Part shown: one piece after another, positions 58,319 to 64,000 of the stretch
How the letters are laid out: the number at the start of each line of letters is the position of its first letter
How positions within the stretch are numbered: position 1 is the first letter of the stretch
Assembly: GCA_017880865.1 (NCBI GenBank)
Contig: JADGRL010000003.1
Span: forward strand, 1-64,000
Reading direction: 5' to 3'
From: Gallionella sp.
GTDB taxonomy: Bacteria > Pseudomonadota > Gammaproteobacteria > Burkholderiales > Gallionellaceae
Length of the DNA: 64,000 nucleotides
Position numbers and translations under genes: made by a program
The notes under the pieces: model-generated
Database searches by the model: none
Told to the model about the DNA's origin: nothing
Seen by the model: only the letters and a program-made list of their open reading frames with translations

Positions 58319-58348
58319 ATTCTATCACCAAAGCAGCACTTTGCTCAA
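58319..58348 (-). promoter_or_regulatory. sigma-70-type promoter of rpsB
   Basis: On the minus strand TTGAGC (58348-58343), an 18-base spacer and TAGAAT (58324-58319). The transcript would have a leader of roughly 115 bases, where S2 autoregulation is possible. Boxes and spacing are the same as before rpsO. Confidence 0.75.
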
Positions 58349-58365
58349 CCCAAACCGACATTCGC

Positions 58366-60900
58366 CTATTCGCGCAATATCGCCAGCGGCGGCAGCGCGG
58401 TCAGCCGGCGCGTGCCCAGCCACCCCGCCAGCATCACCACCGACATCCCGCCCAGAGCGCCGATCAACCAGATAGTGATACCTGTCCGATACGGGATTTC
58501 CAGCACGAAGCGCGCCAGCACCCAGCCTAACAGCACCGCGCCTGCGGCGGATAACAGTCCGCTCAACAATCCCAGCACCGCGAATTCGCTCAGGTGCAAG
58601 CGCCGCAAATAGCGGCTGTCCGCGCCCAATGTGCGCAGGATCGCGGCTTCGTGGATGCGCTCGTCCTGCGTGGAGAGCAGCGCCGCATAGAGCACCGCCA
58701 CTCCACTCATCAACGTGAACATGAACACCGCACTCATGGCCTGAGAAATCTGATCCATGATGTGGCGCACCTGCTCGATCATCGCCTCGATGTCGATCAT
58801 CAGCAGATTGGGGAAACGCTTGATCAGCATATTCGTAGACTGCGCCTTGTCCGGTGGCAAATGAAAACTGGTGATAAAACTGGCCGGAAAATCTTCCAGC
58901 ATGCCGGGTGCGGCAATCACGAAAAAATTCACCTGCATGGAATCCCATTGCACCTTGCGCAGGTTCACCACTTTCGCGCTGAAATGGTTGCCCGCCACGT
59001 CGTAGGTCAACGTATCGCCCAGGTGTATATCCAGCGTCTTGGCCATGCCCTCTTCGACTGATAACTCCCCCCCGCTTTTCAATCCTAAATCCTCAATCTT
59101 CGGTCCTTGATCCTGAATCCTTGATCCTGAATCCTGAATCCTGAATCCTTTACTTTTCCACCATTCACCCTGCACAAGTTCATTGCCTTTGGGCAAATGA
59201 TCCAACCAGGACAAATTGGTCTCGCGCTCCACCAGCGCGCGTGCGCGCGGGTCGGTATAATCGTCGGCTTTAATTTCACGCTGGTTGATCGTCACCAGAC
59301 GCCCGCGCACCATCGGGAATAATTCGGGCGCAGATAGCATTTGTTTTGCGAAAAAATCCATTACCGCCGCGCGCTGATCGGGCTGGATGTTGACGATGAA
59401 ACGGTTGGGCGCATCCGGCGGCAGGCGCGATCGCCAGCTGTCCATCAGGTCGGCGCGCACGAAGGTGAGCAGCAGCAAAGCCATGCCGCCCAGGCTGAGC
59501 GCGACGATTTGCACCGCGTTGCTGCGCCCGTGCCGCGCCAGATTGGAAAACGCATGACTCCCAAATTTTGCCAGCGAGTGCACCACCATCCACGCCAGCA
59601 AACCGAACAGCAGCAAGCCTGAAACCAATCCCCCCAGCACCGTCAGCCCTAATTTTAGCGAACCGGCCTGCCACAAAAACAGCCCGCACAGCACCGCCCC
59701 GCCGGAAGCGTACAACAATCCGGTGCCCGCTTCGGGCGCGCCCAGTTCGCGGCGTATCACGCGCAAGGGTGATACGCTTTTCAATTGCCACAGCGGCAGG
59801 AAGGCGAAGCCCAGCAACAGCGCCATGCCGCTGGCGGCGGCCTGGCACAAGGGCGTCCAGCCGGGCATCGGCAAAGCAGCATCACGCATCGAGGTGATGG
59901 ATTGCACCAGCACTGCCTGCGAAGCATAGCCGAGCAGTCCGCCCAGCAGCACGGCACCCAAGCCGAGCAGCAAAAATTGGTACAGGAAGATGCGCAGCAC
60001 CTGCGCCTGAGCGGCACCCAGACAGCGCATCATCGCGCAAGCATCCAGATGGCGCGCAATGAAATGCCGAGCCGCCAGCGCCAGTGCCACGCCCGCCAGC
60101 ACCACGGCGGTGAGCGCGGCAAGACCCAGAAAATGCTCGGCGCGTTCCAGCGCGGTGCGTATCTCGGGGCGCGCATCGCGCACATCCTCCAGCTTCTCGC
60201 TGATGGTCAGCCGACTTTGCAACCATGAACGCAGATCGGCCACTTGCTTCGCATCGCCTGCCACCACCAAACGGTAGCCGATACGGCTGCCTTCCTGTAC
60301 CAATCCGCTGGCGGATAAATCTCCCGCATTCAAGATCACGCGCGGCGCAAAACTGGCAAAGCCGACCGACTGATCCACGAAACGCACCACCCGCGCCGCC
60401 ACCTTCAAATGCAACTCACCGACGCCCACCTCGTCGCCCAGTTCCAACCCCAGGCGCTGCATCAGGCGTTCATCCGCCCACAATGTGCCGCGCGCAGGAA
60501 TTGTGCTATTTTCGTTTTTAATAACATGCTGCGCGCCATCATCAATGACGATCTTGCCGCGCAAGGGATACCCTTGCTCCACCGTCATGATGTCTGCCAG
60601 CAGATTGTCATTCTTGCCTGCCACCATGCTGGGAAAAGCATCCGAGCCGATCACGCGCAGCCCGCGCTGTAACGCAGCATCGCGATACTCTTTCGGCAAT
60701 GGCCGCGTCGAGGAGATGCGCAAGTCCGCACCAATCAGGCTGGTCGCCTCCTGTTGCAGCGCCTGCCGCACCCGATCCGCAAACAGCCCCACGGTAGAAA
60801 TGCTGCCCACGGCCAGCACCAGCGCGATCAGCAGCACGCGCCATTCCCCTGCACGCCAGTCGCGGCGGAGGAGGTTGAGGGAGAGGAGGAGAAGGTTCAT
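58366..60900 (-). CDS. YbbP-type ABC transporter permease (FtsX family)
   Basis: An 844-residue permease with two FtsX-type modules: an N-terminal helix (~20-42), periplasmic domain and helices near 260-400, then a middle helix set, a second large domain (~500-680) and three C-terminal helices (LMSGVAVLYAALLSTQDER is the family pattern). It pairs with the YbbA-type ATPase upstream on the same strand, next to tesA as in E. coli; the substrate may be lipid-like. Within the second periplasmic domain, a run of ten 7-bp DNA units encodes a short Ile/Gln/Asp repeat (RIQDSGSRIQDQGPKIEDLG), absent from the domain as I know it. Confidence 0.9.
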   Translation of the reverse strand: MNLLLLSLNLLRRDWRAGEWRVLLIALVLAVGSISTVGLFADRVRQALQQEATSLIGADLRISSTRPLPKEYRDAALQRGLRVIGSDAFPSMVAGKNDNLLADIMTVEQGYPLRGKIVIDDGAQHVIKNENSTIPARGTLWADERLMQRLGLELGDEVGVGELHLKVAARVVRFVDQSVGFASFAPRVILNAGDLSASGLVQEGSRIGYRLVVAGDAKQVADLRSWLQSRLTISEKLEDVRDARPEIRTALERAEHFLGLAALTAVVLAGVALALAARHFIARHLDACAMMRCLGAAQAQVLRIFLYQFLLLGLGAVLLGGLLGYASQAVLVQSITSMRDAALPMPGWTPLCQAAASGMALLLGFAFLPLWQLKSVSPLRVIRRELGAPEAGTGLLYASGGAVLCGLFLWQAGSLKLGLTVLGGLVSGLLLFGLLAWMVVHSLAKFGSHAFSNLARHGRSNAVQIVALSLGGMALLLLTFVRADLMDSWRSRLPPDAPNRFIVNIQPDQRAAVMDFFAKQMLSAPELFPMVRGRLVTINQREIKADDYTDPRARALVERETNLSWLDHLPKGNELVQGEWWKSKGFRIQDSGSRIQDQGPKIEDLGLKSGGELSVEEGMAKTLDIHLGDTLTYDVAGNHFSAKVVNLRKVQWDSMQVNFFVIAAPGMLEDFPASFITSFHLPPDKAQSTNMLIKRFPNLLMIDIEAMIEQVRHIMDQISQAMSAVFMFTLMSGVAVLYAALLSTQDERIHEAAILRTLGADSRYLRRLHLSEFAVLGLLSGLLSAAGAVLLGWVLARFVLEIPYRTGITIWLIGALGGMSVVMLAGWLGTRRLTALPPLAILRE
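59082..59151 (+). repeat. ten tandem 7-bp units inside the YbbP-type gene
   Basis: Ten consecutive units near ATCCTGA: ATCCTAA, ATCCTCA, ATCTTCG, GTCCTTG, ATCCTGA, ATCCTTG, ATCCTGA, ATCCTGA, ATCCTGA, ATCCTTT. The gene is read on the minus strand through the whole array. The unit length is not a multiple of three, so a gain or loss of one unit would shift the frame. Confidence 0.9.
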
Positions 60901-60927
60901 TTTCTGTACACGCTAAATCGCCCACTG

Positions 60928-61341
60928 TTATTGGGTTTGCCTGGTAATCCCCTGTTCAAAAGACTTGATCTCTGCAATGGCAGGCACCCACGCCAATTGG
61001 CTCTCGCAATAAATATTTACGGTCGGCGCCATATTCAACGAGGCAGAAATACTGCCGAGATAAATCATGCACAAACCCGGATATCTCACATTCCTGTTAT
61101 AGATCGGACTGCCGCATTGTTTGCAAAAATGTTTATGCGCATTTTCCTTGAACTGAAAAGCGGAAATTGAATCCTGCCCGGAGATGATTTCCAATACCGT
61201 TTCCGGGACAACCGCATAGGTGGCAAAAGCCGCTCCACTGTGCTTCCGGCAAAAATTACAGTGGCAATTCACCACCGCCTTAGGTGCGTCGCTCAACCTG
61301 AATTGCACCGTATTGCAAAAACAAGAACCCGAGATTTCCAT
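60928..61341 (-). CDS. GFA-family (Mss4-fold) zinc protein
   Basis: A 137-residue protein of the glutathione-dependent formaldehyde-activating enzyme-like family. The zinc ligands are visible in SCFCNTVQF, CHCNFCRKHSG and HKHFCKQCGSPIY. The ATG at 61341 stands five bases past AAGGAG; a GTG two codons earlier touches that site and is unlikely. It lies between the two halves of an ABC transporter on the same strand. Many family members have no proven enzyme activity, so the function is open. Confidence 0.85.
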   Translation of the reverse strand: MEISGSCFCNTVQFRLSDAPKAVVNCHCNFCRKHSGAAFATYAVVPETVLEIISGQDSISAFQFKENAHKHFCKQCGSPIYNRNVRYPGLCMIYLGSISASLNMAPTVNIYCESQLAWVPAIAEIKSFEQGITRQTQ

Positions 61342-61373
61342 GCTCACTCCTTAAAAATCCAGAAACGAAAAGT

Positions 61374-62054
61374 TTACATCACCCGCCCCGCCGCCAACTG
61401 CAATTGCCTGCCGCAGCGCCGCGCCAGTGCTTCGTCGTGGGTGACGAGTATCAGCGTGGTACCTTGCGCGCTGTTCAGTTCCAGCATCAGTTCGATAATC
61501 TGGCTGCCGGTGGCGGCGTCGAGGTTGCCGGTCGGCTCATCGGCAAATAATATCTTCGGCTTGACGACGAAGGCGCGCGCAATCGCCACGCGCTGCTGTT
61601 CGCCACCGGAAAGATGTTTGGGCAGATGTGACATACGAGGAGCAAGACCAACGCGCTCCAAGGCTTCCATGGCGCGTTGGCGTGCGTCGGATGCACCGTG
61701 CAGTTCCAGCGGCAGCATCACGTTTTCCAGCGCGGTCAAGGCGGGCAACAACTGAAAAGACTGGAACACGAATCCCGCTAGGCGTCCGCGCAGGCGCGCG
61801 CGACCATCTTCATCGAAGGAAAAAATATCCACGCCGTCGAGATACACCGTGCCACCACTCGGCACATCCAACCCGGCCAGCAGCCCCAGTAGGGTGGACT
61901 TGCCGGAACCGGAACTGCCGATGATGGCGAGGCTCTCGCCCGCCTCCAGGGTGAAATTGACCTCATGCAGGATGACCAGCGGCTCGGCCTCTCCATCCAT
62001 CGAGGGACTTTCCACTTGCTTACCGAGATTCACTGCCTGCACAATGGATGCCAT
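61374..62054 (-). CDS. YbbA-type ABC transporter ATP-binding subunit
   Basis: A 226-residue ATPase with Walker A GSSGSGKST, the signature SGGEQQRVAIARAF, and Walker B ILFADEP followed by TGNLD. It is the probable partner of the 844-residue permease. Its ATG overlaps the tesA ATG on the other strand by two bases. A frame extending to 62291 is only the tesA shadow. Confidence 0.92.
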   Translation of the reverse strand: MASIVQAVNLGKQVESPSMDGEAEPLVILHEVNFTLEAGESLAIIGSSGSGKSTLLGLLAGLDVPSGGTVYLDGVDIFSFDEDGRARLRGRLAGFVFQSFQLLPALTALENVMLPLELHGASDARQRAMEALERVGLAPRMSHLPKHLSGGEQQRVAIARAFVVKPKILFADEPTGNLDAATGSQIIELMLELNSAQGTTLILVTHDEALARRCGRQLQLAAGRVM

Positions 62055-62664
62055 GAAAACCTTGTCCTGTAAAATTATCTGGTTGCTTGCCGCACTTTTG
62101 CTGCCGCTGGGCGCGCATGCCGAAAAAAATATCTTGGTATTCGGCGACAGTCTATCAGCCGGATACGGCATCGCAATAGAAAAAGGTTGGGTGAATCTGT
62201 TGCAGCAGGAATTAATGGGCACGCAATCCGGGTACCACATCGTGAACGCCAGCATCAGCGGCGAGACCTCGCAGGGCGGGCGGCAGCGCATCGCCCGTGC
62301 CTTGCAGCAATTTCACCCGGTGATTGTGATTGTGGAACTGGGCGCGAACGACGGCTTGCGCGGCAACAGTATCTCCGACCTCACAAACAACTTGGGTAAA
62401 ATCATCGAGCAAGCGCAGGGCATCGGTGCCCGTGTATTGCTGGTCGGCATGAGACTGCCGCCCAATTACGGCGAAACCTACACCGCTCAATTCCAGAATG
62501 TATATCCGCTGCTCGCTAAAAAATACCATATCCCGCTGCTGCCGTTCCTGCTGGAAGGTGTCGCACCGGAACAATTTCAGGCCGATAATTTACACCCCAC
62601 CGCAGCCGCACAAGCGCAAATCATGCGTCGTGTTCTGCGCTCACTCAACCCACTTTTTAATTAG
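62053..62664 (+). CDS. tesA: SGNH-family esterase/thioesterase I, TesA-like
   Basis: A 203-residue periplasmic hydrolase (acyl-CoA thioesterase I, protease I, lysophospholipase L1 type). A signal peptide (~1-20, ending AHA) is followed by all four SGNH blocks: GDSLSAGYG (Ser), ISGET (Gly), GANDGLRG (Asn) and DNLHPT (Asp, His). It is divergent from the YbbA-type gene, as in E. coli. The ribosome-binding site is weak and lies inside the neighbour's start. DUF255 follows after 3 bases. Confidence 0.94.
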   Translation: MKTLSCKIIWLLAALLLPLGAHAEKNILVFGDSLSAGYGIAIEKGWVNLLQQELMGTQSGYHIVNASISGETSQGGRQRIARALQQFHPVIVIVELGANDGLRGNSISDLTNNLGKIIEQAQGIGARVLLVGMRLPPNYGETYTAQFQNVYPLLAKKYHIPLLPFLLEGVAPEQFQADNLHPTAAAQAQIMRRVLRSLNPLFN

Positions 62665-62667
62665 CTC

Positions 62668-64000
62668 ATGACAAATCAACTCGCTCAAGAAACCAGCCCT
62701 TATTTACAACAACACGCCGACAACCCGGTCAATTGGTATGCCTGGAATGCCGCATCATTGCAATTGGCGCGCGATCAAAATAAACCCATCCTGCTCTCTA
62801 TCGGTTATTCCGCCTGCCATTGGTGCCATGTCATGGCACACGAATCGTTTGAAGATATCAACGTCGCCGCAGTGATGAATGAGCTTTTCATCAACATCAA
62901 AGTCGATCGAGAAGAGCGCCCCGACCTCGACCAAATCTACCAGACCGCGCATCAAATGCTGACCAAGCGCCCCGGTGGCTGGCCATTGACCATGTTCCTC
63001 AGCCCGGATGGCATCCCGTTTTTCGGCGGCACCTACTTCCCGAAAGAGGCGCGTTACAACCTGCCCGCTTTCCCAGAATTGCTCGAACGCGTCGCCGAGG
63101 TTTATAGCGATGAACGCGAGGAGCTGGTAACACAAGGGGAACAAATCATCGCCGCGCTCGCAAGCATGTTACCTAAAGCTGGCGGTGCAAATGTCGCGCT
63201 GAATGAGCAGCCATTGGGCCTGGCCGTAAAGCTACATCTGGATAATTTTGATCCGGTCAACGGCGGTTTGGGTGGCGCACCCAAATTTCTGCACCCCGCA
63301 GAACTCGATCTGTTGCTGCGTCGCAGCCGTGCCACGAACAATGCACAAGCCGCACAGGCCGTGCATTTCACGTTACAACAGATGGCGCAGGGCGGACTGT
63401 ATGACCAGCTTGGCGGCGGTTTTTGTCGCTACAGCGTGGATGAACGCTGGGACATTCCGCACTTTGAAAAAATGCTCTACGACAACGGTCTGCTGCTCGG
63501 CCTGTATTGCGATGCGTGGCAAAGCAGTCAAAACCCCTTGTTTGCGCGAGTAGTCGAACAAACCGCCACCTGGGTGCTGCGCGAGATGCAATCGTCGGAT
63601 GGCGGCTACTATTCTTCGCTGGATGCCGATTCGGAACATGAAGAAGGAAAGTTTTATGTGTGGCAGCGCGACGAGATTCGCCAATTATTGAGTGACGATG
63701 AATACACCCTGATCGCCGCCTACTATGGCTTGAATCAACCCGCCAATTTTGAAAATCACGACTGGAATCTGCGCGTGTGCGTGCCGCCCGATCAACTGGC
63801 CGCAGACCTTGAGCTGAGCCCGGCACAAGCCACCGAAAGACTGATCAGCGCGCAAAAAAAATTATTCGCGGCGCGTGAATTGCGTGTCCGCCCGGGGCGT
63901 GACGAAAAAATCCTTGGCGCATGGAATGGTTTGATGATTGCCGGTATGGCAAAGGCAGCCAGGGTTTTCAATCGTCCCGACTGGTTGCAGTCCGCACAAC
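62668..64000 (+). CDS. thioredoxin-fold DUF255 protein (YyaL-like), partial
   Basis: 444 codons are visible, with no stop before the window ends; family members are about 670 residues. The N-terminus TSPYLQQHADNPVNWYAW, the redox-type CHWCH in GYSACHWCHVMAHESFE and GGWPLTMFLSPDGIPFFGGTYFP are the DUF255/SSP411 domain. An (alpha/alpha)6-barrel-like part begins near 200 (GGLGGAPKFLHPAELDLLL). It starts 3 bases past tesA and is probably cotranscribed. The molecular function is not established. Confidence 0.92.
   Translation, partial: MTNQLAQETSPYLQQHADNPVNWYAWNAASLQLARDQNKPILLSIGYSACHWCHVMAHESFEDINVAAVMNELFINIKVDREERPDLDQIYQTAHQMLTKRPGGWPLTMFLSPDGIPFFGGTYFPKEARYNLPAFPELLERVAEVYSDEREELVTQGEQIIAALASMLPKAGGANVALNEQPLGLAVKLHLDNFDPVNGGLGGAPKFLHPAELDLLLRRSRATNNAQAAQAVHFTLQQMAQGGLYDQLGGGFCRYSVDERWDIPHFEKMLYDNGLLLGLYCDAWQSSQNPLFARVVEQTATWVLREMQSSDGGYYSSLDADSEHEEGKFYVWQRDEIRQLLSDDEYTLIAAYYGLNQPANFENHDWNLRVCVPPDQLAADLELSPAQATERLISAQKKLFAARELRVRPGRDEKILGAWNGLMIAGMAKAARVFNRPDWLQSAQ

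Overview
The window looks like the chromosome of a betaproteobacterium, most likely of the Nitrosomonadales/Gallionellaceae type. The inference rests on gene order: rpsB-tsf-pyrH-frr-uppS-cdsA-dxr-rseP-bamA-skp-lpxD-fabZ-lpxA-lpxB-rnhB, then hfq-hflX-hflK-hflC-DUF2065-hisZ-purA, then tRNA-Leu/rnr/rlmB, with pnp-rpsO and map-glnD nearby. Protein motifs agree, but no database search was possible and the genus is not fixed.

Layout. (1) 1-2.03 kb: an AT-rich accessory island holding a zeta-type toxin and a small probable antitoxin, enclosed by inverted, degenerate remnants of one IS-type transposase family and near-identical 40-bp inverted arms. (2) 2.03-4.6 kb: rpsO-pnp on the minus strand, with a clear promoter and spacer hairpins. 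(3) 4.9-15.4 kb: a lipoprotein, then plus-strand genes for a TolC-type channel, a MacA-type adaptor, a split MacB (ATPase and permease) and an RND adaptor/pump pair. (4) 15.4-23.0 kb: map, glnD and a large AsmA-family protein. (5) 23.2-29.3 kb, minus strand: a phosphoribosyltransferase, a PAS-PAS-GGDEF-EAL protein, rlmB and rnr, with tRNA-Leu(CAG) divergent. (6) 29.9-35.8 kb: a complete four-gene Wadjet/Mks-type SMC defence operon (jetA-jetB-jetC-jetD) between purA and tRNA-Leu. (7) 36.0-58.2 kb: the long minus-strand housekeeping block for purine and histidine synthesis, HflKC, Hfq, a lineage-specific cytochrome c/CopD patch, lipid A synthesis, outer-membrane assembly, isoprenoid and phospholipid synthesis, and translation factors. 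Many genes overlap by 1 or 4 bases, which suggests translational coupling. (8) 58.3-64.0 kb: a YbbP-type permease, a GFA-family protein and a YbbA-type ATPase, divergent from tesA and a thioredoxin-fold DUF255 protein that runs off the end.

The most unusual thread is a set of short palindromic DNA elements. At least six related 50-64 bp hairpin elements share the arm CATAACCAGCGACT and a tail like GGCTAGTAGTTTCATC (5726, 8633, 45507, 48464, 48547, 48637). One is read through in frame inside the MacA-like adaptor, and one reaches into the bamA stop codon. A different dispersed element lies in frame in the N-terminus of glnD. A run of ten 7-bp units sits inside the YbbP-type permease gene and could act as a frameshift switch. 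The defence operon and the toxin island are the main acquired functions.
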